NCBI GenBank assembly: GCA_028281065.1 | Contig: JANQKN010000190.1 | Coordinates: forward strand, 1-64,000 | Reading direction: 5' to 3' | Source of the DNA: Flavobacteriaceae bacterium | GTDB taxonomy: Bacteria > Bacteroidota > Bacteroidia > Flavobacteriales > Flavobacteriaceae | DNA: 64,000 nt | Shown: positions 51,918 through 62,080 of the stretch, piece by piece | Layout: every line of letters begins with the position of its first letter | Numbering within the stretch: position 1 is the stretch's first letter | Translations under genes and position numbers: made by a program | Notes under the pieces: generated by a model | The model's input: only the letters and a program-made list of their open reading frames with translations | Told to the model about the DNA's origin: nothing | Databases searched by the model: none

Positions 51918-54900
51918 TTACTTGTTTTCCAGCCACTTTCTAGCATTGACGAAAGCCTCTAACCAAGGGGAAACTTCGTCTTTTCTTCCGTTGGGATAAT
52001 GCGCCCAGTTCCACTGGAACATGGATCGCTCGAAGTGCGGCATGGTTGCAAGATGGCGCCCCGTGCTATCACAGATCATGGCTGTGTTGTAATCACTTCC
52101 ATTGGGATTGGCTGGATAGGATTCGTATCCATACTTGGCAACGATGTTATAGGCATCTTCCCCCATGGGTAAATTGAACTTTCCTTCCCCATGGCTCACC
52201 CAGATCCCAAGTGTACTTCCTGCAAGGGAGCTAAGCATAACGCTGTTGTTCTCTTGTATGGCTACGCTGGTAAAGACACTTTCGTGTTTTTGGGAATCGT
52301 TGTGATGCATTTTTGCCAATTTTTCATGGTCTGGATTAATAAGGTCCAATTCCAAGAATAGCTGGCAACCATTACAAATTCCAACAGAAAGGGTATCTTC
52401 CCTATTAAAGAAGTTTTTCAAGGCGGTATTGGCCTTTTCATTATAAAGGAAAGCCCCTGCCCAACCTTTTGCAGAGCCTAATACGTCGCTATTGGAGAAT
52501 CCTCCCACAGCACCAATAAACTGAATGCCTTCTAGGGTTTCACGACCAGAGATAAGGTCGGTCATGTGTACGTCCTTAACATCGAAACCAGCCAAGTACA
52601 TGGCGTGGGCCATTTCACGCTCACTGTTGCTTCCCTTCTCACGGATAATAGCTGCTTTTATCTTTCGTTCTGAGGGTCCCCAAGCAGCTGAAGCTGGTAG
52701 CTTTCCATCAAAATGCGATGGGAAGTTGTAGGTAAGGGGTTGTTGTTTGTAGTTATTGTAGCGCTCCTTTGGTAGGTTTCCTGCCGTTTGTTTTTTGTCT
52801 AACAAATAGGAAGTTTTATACCAGGTATCCCGTGTTTCAGAAACAGAGAAGCTGATTTCCGTTCCTTGATTGGTAATGGAAAGGGTATCGCTTTCAGTCA
52901 CCGATCCTATGTTGTGGAACTCAATCCCTTGACTGGTTAACAATTGCTCTACTTGAGAATCGTTGCTTGCTTGAAAGACAATTCCGCAGTTTTCAGCAAA
53001 TAAGAGTTTAACGTTATCAGCTTCACCCAAAGCAGAAAGATCTAATTGGGCACCTAGGTTAACATCGGCATAGCACATTTCCAGGAGGGTAGTGATCAAT
53101 CCACCAGAAGCTACATCGTGTCCAGCCAGTATGTTTTCTTTTTGGATGAGTTGCTGAAGGGTATTGAATACGTTTGAAACATACCCAGCATCCTTTACGG
53201 TTGGAGCTTCATTTCCAATGGTATTGCATACTTGGGCAAAGGAAGATCCCCCCAGTTTATATGCATCTTGTGAAATGTTGATGTAATAGATGCTTCCTCC
53301 ATCTTTCTGAAGTACAGGTTCTACTACTTTCGAAATATCATTGCAGTGACCAGCTCCCGAGATGATAACGGTTCCGGGGGCGATTACTTCGTCGTTTTTG
53401 TACTTCTGTTTCATGGAAAGTGAATCCTTTCCTGTAGGCACATTAACACCCAATCCAATGGAGAAATCGCTCACGGCTTCTACTGCTTTGTATAGGCGGG
53501 CATCTTCCCCTGGATTGTTACAGGGCCACATCCAGTTGGCTGAAAGTGACACACTCTTTATACCGTCTTCCAACGGGGCCCAAACCATGTTGGTAAGGGC
53601 TTCGGTAATGGAGTTTCGAGAACCGGCCACAGGGTCTATGAGCCCAGAAACAGGGGAGTGGCCTATGGAAGTGGCAATTCCTTGGTGGTTGTCGTAATCC
53701 ACTGCCATCACCCCGCAGTTGTTAAGGGGTAATTGAAGCGGTCCCACACATTGTTGCTTGGCCACCAACCCCCCTACACAGCGGTCTACTTTGTTGGTAA
53801 GCCAATCCTTACATGCTACGGCTTCCAATTGAAGTACCTGATCTAGATAAGATTTTATATTTTCTGAAGTATATGCTGGGTTTTGGTAGTTCCTTGCAAT
53901 GGTAGTGTCCCTCATGATGGTTTTGGGAGAACTTCCAAACATATCTTCCAAGGCAAAATCCATGGGTTTTTCGCCTGTCTTTTCACTTTCGAAACAAAAA
54001 CGGCCGTCACCCGTTACATCCCCAACTTGGTACATGGGCGATCGTTCCCTATCGGCAACACGCTTTAATAAGTCGATGTCCTTTTGTCCAATCACCAAGC
54101 CCATGCGTTCCTGGGATTCGTTTCCTATCAATTCCTTGGCAGAAAGGGTAGGATCTCCCACAGGCAATTCGTCCATATTGATGTGCCCTCCGGTTTCTTC
54201 AACCAATTCACTCAAACAGTTGAGGTGTCCACCCGCGCCATGATCATGAATGGAAACAATGGGATTTTCTTCACTTTCTACCAAAGCGCGTACCGTATTA
54301 GCAGCCCTTTTTTGCATTTCGGGATTGGAACGTTGTATGGCATTGAGTTCGATACCACTGGAAAATTCCCCGGTATCGGCACTGGAAACAGCAGCACCGC
54401 CCATCCCAATTCGGTAGTTTTCACCCCCTAGGATCACTACTTTATCTCCAGTTTCGGGAGTGTCTTTTAAGGCTTGGTCTTCTTTTCCGTAGCCTACGCC
54501 ACCCGCTAGCATGATCACTTTATCAAAGCCCAATTTACGAGCATCTTCTTCGTGTTCGAAGGTAAGTACAGATCCTGCGATAAGGGGTTGCCCAAATTTG
54601 TTTCCAAAGTCGGAAGCTCCATTACTGGCCTTGATAAGGATATCGATAGGGGTTTGGTATAGCCATTCACGTTCTTGCATGGCTTTTTCCCACGGTCTGT
54701 TTTCTTCCAAGCGCGAGTAGGAAGTCATATAAACCGCCGTTCCTGCCAGTGGAAGGGAACCTTTCCCTCCAGCCAATCGGTCACGGATTTCACCCCCACT
54801 CCCTGTAGCGGCACCGTTAAAAGGCTCTACCGTAGTTGGGAAGTTGTGTGTTTCTGCTTTTAGGGAAAGGACACTGTCATATCCTTTCTTTTCGTAAAAG

Positions 54901-55592
54901 TCGGGCCTATCTGCGCTTTTGGGAGCAAATTGTGTGGCTTTTGGGCCTTTTACAAAGGCAACGTTGTCTTTATAGGCAGAAACTATGGTGTTGGGGTTTT
55001 CTTTAGAAGTCTTCTTGATGAGTTTGAAAAGGGAAGAAGGCATCTCTTCTCCATCGATCACAAAGGTTCCATTAAATATTTTGTGACGGCAATGTTCGCT
55101 GTTTACCTGACTGAAACCAAACACCTCACTATCGGTGAGCTTTCTATCCAATTTTTCGGAAAGCTGCTCTAGGTATTCAATCTCGTCTTCGCTTAATGCT
55201 AATCCTTCTTGCTGGTTATATGCAGCAATGTCATCGATTTCCTGAACGGCTTCGGGTTCTATGTTAATGGTATAGATATCCTGATCCAGTTGTGAGTACT
55301 TTTGGGAGAGCATGGGATCGAAATCTGTAAAATCTTCAGCAACATGATAAAACTCCTCGATACGTATGATACCGTCTACGCCCATGTTCTGGGTGATTTC
55401 TACGGCATTGGTGCTCCAAGGCGTGATCATTGCGGCACGGGGCCCAATAAAAAAATCCGCGATGGCGGATTGGTCTATTTGGGACTGGTTGCCGAACAAC
55501 CATGTCAATTTTTGCTTGTTTTCGTGAGTGATTTCTCCAGTGGTTTGGACTGCGAATACTTTGCTTTGCGCGTCTCCAAAAAAGTGAATCAT
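51918..55592 (-). CDS. purL: Phosphoribosylformylglycinamidine synthase, large single-chain type
   Basis: This 1224-residue enzyme converts FGAR, glutamine and ATP to FGAM in purine synthesis. N-terminal PurS-like and linker regions are followed by two AIRS-like halves (HNFPTTVEPF with AATGSGGEIRD, SIHDHGAGGHLN, and GKDSLSMKQKYKN) and a C-terminal class I glutaminase with nucleophile Cys in VGICNGCQLFLEL and the triad His in MPHFERS. The length fits the single-chain form found in gammaproteobacteria and Bacteroidota rather than the PurS/Q/L complex. The start is the ATG at 55592: a TACCTTTG box lies just upstream, within an open-frame extension. Confidence 0.95.
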   Translation of the reverse strand: MIHFFGDAQSKVFAVQTTGEITHENKQKLTWLFGNQSQIDQSAIADFFIGPRAAMITPWSTNAVEITQNMGVDGIIRIEEFYHVAEDFTDFDPMLSQKYSQLDQDIYTINIEPEAVQEIDDIAAYNQQEGLALSEDEIEYLEQLSEKLDRKLTDSEVFGFSQVNSEHCRHKIFNGTFVIDGEEMPSSLFKLIKKTSKENPNTIVSAYKDNVAFVKGPKATQFAPKSADRPDFYEKKGYDSVLSLKAETHNFPTTVEPFNGAATGSGGEIRDRLAGGKGSLPLAGTAVYMTSYSRLEENRPWEKAMQEREWLYQTPIDILIKASNGASDFGNKFGQPLIAGSVLTFEHEEDARKLGFDKVIMLAGGVGYGKEDQALKDTPETGDKVVILGGENYRIGMGGAAVSSADTGEFSSGIELNAIQRSNPEMQKRAANTVRALVESEENPIVSIHDHGAGGHLNCLSELVEETGGHINMDELPVGDPTLSAKELIGNESQERMGLVIGQKDIDLLKRVADRERSPMYQVGDVTGDGRFCFESEKTGEKPMDFALEDMFGSSPKTIMRDTTIARNYQNPAYTSENIKSYLDQVLQLEAVACKDWLTNKVDRCVGGLVAKQQCVGPLQLPLNNCGVMAVDYDNHQGIATSIGHSPVSGLIDPVAGSRNSITEALTNMVWAPLEDGIKSVSLSANWMWPCNNPGEDARLYKAVEAVSDFSIGLGVNVPTGKDSLSMKQKYKNDEVIAPGTVIISGAGHCNDISKVVEPVLQKDGGSIYYINISQDAYKLGGSSFAQVCNTIGNEAPTVKDAGYVSNVFNTLQQLIQKENILAGHDVASGGLITTLLEMCYADVNLGAQLDLSALGEADNVKLLFAENCGIVFQASNDSQVEQLLTSQGIEFHNIGSVTESDTLSITNQGTEISFSVSETRDTWYKTSYLLDKKQTAGNLPKERYNNYKQQPLTYNFPSHFDGKLPASAAWGPSERKIKAAIIREKGSNSEREMAHAMYLAGFDVKDVHMTDLISGRETLEGIQFIGAVGGFSNSDVLGSAKGWAGAFLYNEKANTALKNFFNREDTLSVGICNGCQLFLELDLINPDHEKLAKMHHNDSQKHESVFTSVAIQENNSVMLSSLAGSTLGIWVSHGEGKFNLPMGEDAYNIVAKYGYESYPANPNGSDYNTAMICDSTGRHLATMPHFERSMFQWNWAHYPNGRKDEVSPWLEAFVNARKWLENK

Positions 55593-55613
55593 TGGGTATC
55601 TGATTTGAAAAGG

Positions 55614-55621
55614 CAAAGGTA
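55614..55621 (-). promoter_or_regulatory. Candidate -7 box (TACCTTTG) of purL
   Basis: TACCTTTG on the minus strand fits TANNTTTG and sits 22 nt before the ATG at 55592. No TTTG is found at the usual -33 spacing. It supports the chosen start, since longer forms would begin upstream of the promoter. Confidence 0.5.
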
Positions 55622-55718
55622 CGGAAATTTGCAGAAATAGCGATATGCATTCCTTTCGAAAAGAAGGAGTTTTCAACAAAGGAATTAACCATTGTTTGGA
55701 ACCTCTTTTTTGTGGGGG

Positions 55719-58079
55719 TTATTTCACAATAAACTTTCCTGTTCCGATCAGTTTTTTAGAAGAACGTACATAGAATATATAGATGCCCGAAGCCATATGA
55801 TCTTTTTTAAAGACGATCGTATCGTTTTCTATACTATATTCCAATATTATTTTTTGCCCTTTTGTGTTTGCAATTTGAAACAGTAAATCATTTGTGCTAA
55901 CTTCTGGTATGGGGATACGGACCGTATTGGTGTCTTTGGAAATAGGGTTGGGAATTACCTGGAGCTTTCGAATTTCGTATTTGGTAATGCCCAAAACCTC
56001 ACATTCGGCAGCATCGCCAAGGTACAAAAATAAGTCATCGAAATATGAATCATTATCGGTCCCTGCATTACGGGTCCCTTTTAGCTCGAAGGTTATGCTT
56101 CGGGTACCTATGGGAATTTCTGTAGCTAATTCTAAATACGTCCAAAAGCTGTTTTGTGTGGACAGGGTTTCGCTGGTTCCCAGTTCTGTATTGGTGTCGT
56201 CCAAAAACAGGAGTCGCATTTCGGGAAGGTCGGAACCATTAAAGTTGGACAAATACCCACCAAAATTGGCATTGAACCCGCCTTGATCGATTTCTGAAGC
56301 GTATTCAGTAACCGATACATTTTGATGTGCTATCCCTATTTCGCTATGGTCGCAGAGCCCGCCCACTGCAAAATAGTAATCCCCGGAGTTTGGATTTACC
56401 CCGTTGCACTCTCCAGCGGTTAGTGCTTCTACTTCGCCTTGAATGATCTGCCAATGGGTTAATTGTTCTTCGGCACCACCGTTTAAAAGAAGGTTTACTT
56501 CTTGCGATTCAGAAGTATCGAAACTTACAGGTTCGGACCAGTCGCTCCAGTTCATTTCCCGATCCCTATAACGTACCCGCCACCAGTAGGTTTCAAATTC
56601 GGCGAGATCGGTGACAGCTTCGTCAAAAAGGTTGTCGTTTTGTTGGGTATCGGTATCAAAATACCAGTTTTCGTAATTCTTCCAACTTTCTTTTACAGGA
56701 TTGGAAAAATCGTTTTCAATATCGGTAACCTGCCAATGGGATTGGCCATGCAGTGCATCGCTATTGCTGGAAGAAAAGTCGGTAGCCCGTAGCACGACAC
56801 AATCTGGAGAAACAGTGATGTTTTTAGGGAAAATTCCCGTTGGCGTATTCACAGGGGAAGCTGCACGCCTTACAACCAAACTATCCCTAACAACATTGTT
56901 TTCTATAACGTCTTGATCGCCCCTTCCTATACGTTTTAGAGTGAATTTCGGGTCGGCACCATCGGTAACTTCCATAACCACAAAACCATACTCGTCTTGG
57001 GATACGGAAAACTCGTCGTAATCGAAATTTGGGAATTCTCCCCAATTATCTATAGCACCCCCGGCAGTAGCCACATTTACCCACAGGTGTTTGTGGTCCC
57101 TGGATTGCCCTCTGGAGTACCCATGGGTGTGTCCAAAGAAGTGTATGGAAGGCTTGCCGCAATCGTTAGTAAATGTTTCCAGTTTAGTAATGACTTCCCC
57201 AGTGTAATCTTTTTCCCCGGGCGTCCATAGTTCGGACTTGAAGGGGTGGTGCAATTGTGCAAAGACAAAGTCGATGTCGTTGTTGTTACAGGCATCGGAA
57301 AGCACTCCATCCATCCAATTGAGTTGGGTGTCGTTGTCGTAGGGAGAATTGGAATCCAAGCCAATAATACGGACATTACCATAATCCTTATACCACCAGT
57401 GTTCTTCGAAACCAGCAGAGCCATTATCTGGGAGTTTAAAATAGGCGAAGTAAAACGGGCTGTCGGCTTCGTGGTTTCCCAGCACAGGATATAGAGGAAT
57501 GTTTGAAAACAATGCTTGCCCTGGATTGAAAAAGTGGTTTTCCCACTGACTGTAATTTGTGCCTGTTACCACCAAATCCCCGGGAATCATCACCAAAGCG
57601 AGGTTGTCGGTAATATCACCCCCAATTTCATCTTCCAAGTATTGAATAACACCTTCTTCCACGATCTCCTGAAACTTATCGGGATGGGATCCATCCCTTT
57701 GCATATCGCTCATGGCAACGATCCTGAAAGATTCGTTGTCTGTAGGGAATGGAGGGGTTTTAAAGGAAAATACTTCTGAAGTGGCACTTCCCGTAATCAC
57801 TCGATAGTAGTATTTGGTAAAACGTTCCAGATTTTCCAATTGCACTTCGTGTATTCTAGAACTCCCATCCGAAGGGGTTGCAGTACCCACTGTGGTATTC
57901 CCCAAAGCAGGGCTAAGTCCCCATTCTACTGTACTTTCTTCCCCAGAATCGGTTTCCCAAAGAATGTAGATGGAATTTGGGGTGGCATCCTGTAGATAGG
58001 GTTGTACCTTGATGTTTTGGGAATATATTGCAAACGAAACGGAAAGGGAAAGGGAAAGGAAGAATAAAGAGTACTTCAT
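55719..58079 (-). CDS. T9SS-secreted metallophosphoesterase (purple acid phosphatase-like)
   Basis: This 786-residue protein has a signal peptide (to ~IYSQ, residue 20), an N-terminal FN3-like domain (~25-118) as in purple acid phosphatases, and a calcineurin-type metallophosphoesterase domain (~120-380) with SDMQ, PGDLVV, GNHEA, LHHPF and FFGHTHGYS. A second FN3-like domain (~430-530) and a carbohydrate-binding-like jelly roll (~535-690) follow, then a type A T9SS domain (VIPNPISKDT, MASGIYIFYV). It probably releases phosphate from extracellular esters. The ATG at 58079 opens the signal peptide; the frame runs 15 codons further upstream without merit. Confidence 0.92.
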   Translation of the reverse strand: MKYSLFFLSLSLSVSFAIYSQNIKVQPYLQDATPNSIYILWETDSGEESTVEWGLSPALGNTTVGTATPSDGSSRIHEVQLENLERFTKYYYRVITGSATSEVFSFKTPPFPTDNESFRIVAMSDMQRDGSHPDKFQEIVEEGVIQYLEDEIGGDITDNLALVMIPGDLVVTGTNYSQWENHFFNPGQALFSNIPLYPVLGNHEADSPFYFAYFKLPDNGSAGFEEHWWYKDYGNVRIIGLDSNSPYDNDTQLNWMDGVLSDACNNNDIDFVFAQLHHPFKSELWTPGEKDYTGEVITKLETFTNDCGKPSIHFFGHTHGYSRGQSRDHKHLWVNVATAGGAIDNWGEFPNFDYDEFSVSQDEYGFVVMEVTDGADPKFTLKRIGRGDQDVIENNVVRDSLVVRRAASPVNTPTGIFPKNITVSPDCVVLRATDFSSSNSDALHGQSHWQVTDIENDFSNPVKESWKNYENWYFDTDTQQNDNLFDEAVTDLAEFETYWWRVRYRDREMNWSDWSEPVSFDTSESQEVNLLLNGGAEEQLTHWQIIQGEVEALTAGECNGVNPNSGDYYFAVGGLCDHSEIGIAHQNVSVTEYASEIDQGGFNANFGGYLSNFNGSDLPEMRLLFLDDTNTELGTSETLSTQNSFWTYLELATEIPIGTRSITFELKGTRNAGTDNDSYFDDLFLYLGDAAECEVLGITKYEIRKLQVIPNPISKDTNTVRIPIPEVSTNDLLFQIANTKGQKIILEYSIENDTIVFKKDHMASGIYIFYVRSSKKLIGTGKFIVK

Positions 58080-58114
58080 AATGTTGGTGGTTATGCAATA
58101 AAAACAGTCTCTAG

Positions 58115-58139
58115 GGATTCTCAAATATATAGAGAATCC
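58115..58139. promoter_or_regulatory. Inverted repeat over a candidate -7 box of the metallophosphoesterase gene
   Basis: GGATTCTC and GAGAATCC form a perfect 8-bp dyad around AAATATATA. On the minus strand TATATTTG (58129-58122), a full match to TANNTTTG, sits inside it, 43 nt before the ATG. The dyad may be an operator. As a terminator for the receptor gene it lacks a direct T run (a short TTTTT comes about 10 nt later). Confidence 0.45.
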
Positions 58140-58217
58140 TTCTTGCTTAATTTCAGCAAATTAATGTCACAAAGAAAAGTACAGCTTTTTTTATGAAAAG
58201 TAGTAGGGTAGGATGAT

Positions 58218-60557
58218 TTAAAATTCAAGCCTATAATTGAGTATGGGGATAAGACTCAATTGATTTTCGGTTTCTATTTCACCTGTATTGAAATTCAGTT
58301 CTTGCTCCATAATGTTCTTCCTGTTGGTTACATTTTGAATGTCCAAAGAAAAAACATGCGATACCTTAGGTCTATTAAGCCTAAAATAGAAACTAGTATC
58401 GAGTCTAAAGTAGTCCTTGAGCTTTGTGGTATTGCGTTGGGACTGTATTTGGATTTCTTCTCCTGCTATAAGGGAAGCTTCAATATCGATGGGAGTAGAA
58501 CGTTGCCCACCATTTAATAGCGTTCTGAGATTGACCCCTATAACATTGTTTTCTTTTTTTCCTACGGTAAATTCCTTTCCGCCTACGGCATTAAAAGTGT
58601 AGTTGTAATTGTAACGGCTGTCGTACCATTCCCCATTGGCAGCTTGGTACTCGCTGTTGTATAAGGACGCGGTAAATAGATAGTAGTATTGATCCGAAAA
58701 GAACTTCTCGAAGGTAAATTCGAGCCCGTAGTTCCTTCCTTTTCCCGTATCGGTAAGCCGATCGCTTATGAGTTCCCCGTTTAGGGTAGCATCGGTGTAT
58801 AATGGATTGGCAGATACTGCTACATTGTTCAGGTCTTGGAAGTAGGCTTCAATCTTTAAATGACCGTTTTTTATCAATCGCCAATCATAGCCAATTATAT
58901 AGTGTGTTGCGGATTGGAGTTTAAGGTTCTGATTGGGAAGGATTAAATTTCCGTTTCCATCGGTCACCCGCACAAAGTACTGGTTAAGCGGCAGTATTCT
59001 TGAGTGTATGCCAAAACCCACATTTAGGCTATGTTTAGGGGATACTTTCCAGTGCAATCCTGCCCTGGGTTCTACCCGAAAGTCTTCATTAATAGAAAAG
59101 TAGGTGGCATGTACCCCTGCAGTGGCCCAAAGATTTTTGGAAAACCGGTATTTGGCCTGTGCAAAGGATTGAAACAATTGGCCATTGCCTTTTTCATCTA
59201 CCTCAGTATCTGTAACTCCGTTTTCTGAAAATTCCCTAAAGAGATCGTAGTGTAATCTGCTGTAGACAACCCCTGTTTTAAAGGTTGTTTTAGCTCCAAA
59301 CTTTCGTGTGTAATTACTGCTTAGGCGAAATGCATTGTTTTTTAGGTCGGTAGCATTCGATTCTTCATACGTGCTTACAAGGGATCGGTATCTATTGCTT
59401 TCATCACTAACACTGCCAGAATAAGAAGCAATGATGTTTAAAGAGCTGTCGTCCTTAAAAAAGTGGGTAAGTGTAATTCCGCTTAGGTACGTATTCGATT
59501 TAAATGCTTCGATACTTTCAAAATTGGGGTCGTCCTGTTCTTCGTTGTCATTGTTGTTTTCGCTCAATCCTCCAATTCCCCAAATGTTCAGTTTGGTTTT
59601 AGTGCTTAAGGGTAAATGAAGTTTAAAGGATAAATCTTGAAAAACAGGTACACTATTTTCAGATACTTCCACTACATTATTGAGCAATGATAAGGTAGAA
59701 TACCGATAGTTGATGAGGTAGGAACCCTTGTAGTTTTTGCTGAAGGGTCCTTCTGCTGCAATATCGGTCCCCAATACCCCCAATTGAAAGGTATATTCCC
59801 CTTTGGAATTGTTTCCATTCCTTAGGTTAATGTCGAAAACCCCCGAAAGGGCATTCCCGTATTCGGCAGGGAAGGCTCCGGTAAAAAAGTCGGACTTGCC
59901 CAGCATATTGGTACTTAAGATGCTTACAGCGCCTGCACTGAACCCTTCTGCAGAAAAATGGTTGGGAGATGGTACCTCAATACCTTCAATCTTCCAGAGC
60001 AATTGGTTGGGGGCATTCCCGCGAATAATGATCTCGTTGGTGGCATCATCCGAACTGGAAACCCCGGCAAAACTCAATGCCATTCGCCCTGGATCGCTAA
60101 TGGACGCCGGAAACCGTTTGGTTTCTTCTACGCTGAATGAGCGTGCACTAACGGTAGCCAAGGTATTATTGGGATTGCCTCGGTTCTTTTTGGATACAAT
60201 AACAACCTCTTCCAGGGAATCCAGGTTTTGAAGCAGAGGAATGATCAAGTTTATTTCTTTGGCCGATCCTACTAGTATTTCCGAAACGATATAATCTTCG
60301 AAACCTAGGAACTCACACAATAGGGATTGTCGTCCTACAGGCACTTCTTCCAACACAAAATAACCTTCAGAATCGCTTATGCTTCCCTTAGTGGTTTCAC
60401 CTAACAGCTGAATGGTCGCTCCCGAAATGGGAACACCCGTTTCTGCATTAATAATCTGTCCTTTTATGGTTTGGGTGAGGGATTGACTATAACTTAGTTG
60501 GTAAAAGCCTAAAAAGACCATTAGGTACACAACTAATTTGAAGGAATTGAAAACCAT
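58218..60557 (-). CDS. TonB-dependent receptor with carboxypeptidase-regulatory domain
   Basis: This 779-residue outer-membrane receptor has a signal peptide (to ~SYSQ, residue 25), a CarboxypepD-regulatory-like domain (~31-115: GQIINAETGVPISGATIQLLG), a plug (~140-250: IIIRGNAPNQLLWKIEGIEVP) and a 22-stranded barrel region to the end (FRLNRPKVSHVFSLDIQNV). It takes up a solute using TonB energy; no SusD partner is adjacent, so a polysaccharide locus is unlikely. It lies upstream of a secreted metallophosphoesterase gene with a 138-bp gap, which hints at phosphorus scavenging but does not prove it. Confidence 0.93.
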   Translation of the reverse strand: MVFNSFKLVVYLMVFLGFYQLSYSQSLTQTIKGQIINAETGVPISGATIQLLGETTKGSISDSEGYFVLEEVPVGRQSLLCEFLGFEDYIVSEILVGSAKEINLIIPLLQNLDSLEEVVIVSKKNRGNPNNTLATVSARSFSVEETKRFPASISDPGRMALSFAGVSSSDDATNEIIIRGNAPNQLLWKIEGIEVPSPNHFSAEGFSAGAVSILSTNMLGKSDFFTGAFPAEYGNALSGVFDINLRNGNNSKGEYTFQLGVLGTDIAAEGPFSKNYKGSYLINYRYSTLSLLNNVVEVSENSVPVFQDLSFKLHLPLSTKTKLNIWGIGGLSENNNDNEEQDDPNFESIEAFKSNTYLSGITLTHFFKDDSSLNIIASYSGSVSDESNRYRSLVSTYEESNATDLKNNAFRLSSNYTRKFGAKTTFKTGVVYSRLHYDLFREFSENGVTDTEVDEKGNGQLFQSFAQAKYRFSKNLWATAGVHATYFSINEDFRVEPRAGLHWKVSPKHSLNVGFGIHSRILPLNQYFVRVTDGNGNLILPNQNLKLQSATHYIIGYDWRLIKNGHLKIEAYFQDLNNVAVSANPLYTDATLNGELISDRLTDTGKGRNYGLEFTFEKFFSDQYYYLFTASLYNSEYQAANGEWYDSRYNYNYTFNAVGGKEFTVGKKENNVIGVNLRTLLNGGQRSTPIDIEASLIAGEEIQIQSQRNTTKLKDYFRLDTSFYFRLNRPKVSHVFSLDIQNVTNRKNIMEQELNFNTGEIETENQLSLIPILNYRLEF

Positions 60558-60670
60558 GGCCCAGTATGAGGTTAAGTTAGTTTATGGCTACAATATGGGT
60601 TAACGTATGAGTTCGGTTTTAATTTTAACCGAGTATTTAAGAAATCGTTAATTGTAATGTGTTTTTAAAA

Positions 60671-61855
60671 CTATCCCACCATTTCCTGCACAGCCCTTTT
60701 GGCCGATCTAGCCGCTGTATGTACACTGCTCCAATCTTCCCCATCGGTGTAGGCATCTCCTGCAAAATAGACTTTGTTGGCCACAGACTCCCCTAAGGTT
60801 CGCACCTTTCTCCAATCCTCATGGTCTACGATATAGGCTCCTTTTGCAAAAGTCTCTTCGTTCCAGTTTTGCACAACATGGTCTATATAATTGGAAGTAG
60901 CTATGTTGCTCCCAAACACTGTGTCCAATTCATTCAATATGTAGTCGCGTTGTGCATTCCCAGAAAGGTTTTGATAGGGTTCAGCCTGCTGTCCTACGGT
61001 AAAAAGACCCAATATATTTGAGTTGGTGTTCTGGGCATAGGCGGCATCGTAGTAGAGTTTTTGCCCTGCTTCTGTTTGACTGTCTTCGAAAGCTAAATAG
61101 GTTGGGTAAAATTCTTCCGAAAATTTGAAGAATGCTTTAAAACCTCCCCATACCGAAACGCTGTTAATGGCATTCTGCTTTTCCGAAGGCAAGGAAGGGG
61201 TAAACGTAACCATGCCACTTTGTAGGATTTTTACGGGTACGGCAACGATCACCCGATCTGCTGTATAGGTTTGTCCGTTAGTATCGGTTACCGTGACCCG
61301 ATCCCCAGTATAATCGATAGCCGAAATAGGAGTGTTGTATGTTATTCTGGACTGCACATTGGGAAGTATATAGGTTTCAAAAAAGTCGAGCCAAGACGAT
61401 CCCACAAATTTTAAGTCGGTTTCACCTCCCGTAGCTCCTATGGTTGACATGGTTAGTGTATTGCCATCAAAATAACCCACAGGATCCTGATTGCTATAAC
61501 CTTGGGTTTGTGTAGTAATTTGTGTGGAGGGGTTATTAACGATCTCAGGCAAAATACTGTTTGCGACATGGATCCACTCTCCGCCTAAAGAAATAGGGAA
61601 GTCGGCAAAAGTGGTGGTGTGTCTAATCCTTCCCCCGTAAGTTGAAGAGGCTTCCAGTATTCGAAAATTGACCCCGCGTTGCGCCAAAAGGTGTCCGGCT
61701 GCCATACCTGCAGGCCCCGCACCTATTATGATTACCGATTCTGATGAGTCGATGGGATTGCCATTGTCATCATTACTACAGGAGGTAAAAAAAGATTGAA
61801 AGGGAAGGGAAACCCCCAAAAGTCCACATACCTTAACAAATTCACTTCTAGTCAT
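60671..61855 (-). CDS. Flavin amine oxidase-like FAD-dependent oxidoreductase, lipoprotein-type export
   Basis: This 394-residue FAD enzyme has the Rossmann motif VIIIGAGPAGMAAGHLL (~41-57), then YGGRIR and GGEWIH, typical of the flavin monoamine oxidase family, and a C-terminal FAD motif (VYFAGDAYTDGEDWSSVH). The N-terminus (TRSEFVKVCGLLGVSLPF) ends in a lipobox-like FFTSC before the FAD domain, suggesting export and lipid anchoring; there is only a single Arg, so the Tat signal is incomplete. The substrate (amine or other) is unknown. Confidence 0.87.
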   Translation of the reverse strand: MTRSEFVKVCGLLGVSLPFQSFFTSCSNDDNGNPIDSSESVIIIGAGPAGMAAGHLLAQRGVNFRILEASSTYGGRIRHTTTFADFPISLGGEWIHVANSILPEIVNNPSTQITTQTQGYSNQDPVGYFDGNTLTMSTIGATGGETDLKFVGSSWLDFFETYILPNVQSRITYNTPISAIDYTGDRVTVTDTNGQTYTADRVIVAVPVKILQSGMVTFTPSLPSEKQNAINSVSVWGGFKAFFKFSEEFYPTYLAFEDSQTEAGQKLYYDAAYAQNTNSNILGLFTVGQQAEPYQNLSGNAQRDYILNELDTVFGSNIATSNYIDHVVQNWNEETFAKGAYIVDHEDWRKVRTLGESVANKVYFAGDAYTDGEDWSSVHTAARSAKRAVQEMVG

Positions 61856-62080
61856 AACAATTGTATTACGTATAATCTGAAAACGAACTTAAGGTATTAA
61901 AAGTAGGGGAACGACAAAATTCAATCAGTGGAAGGGTTCTTTCGTCGAATGGACTTCTTTTAACCTTTAAGCGAATGGTAAAAACCCCTAAAATCGGTCA
62001 TAGGTGTACGAATTTCGGTTGTGGGGTAAATGTATCCGTTGGTAGGATTTATGCTTTCTTTTGTTTACTAATTTGTATTC

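Noticed and set aside
55593-55679. Longer purL start
   Set aside because: The extra 29 residues do not match PurL N-termini and would require starting upstream of the TACCTTTG box.
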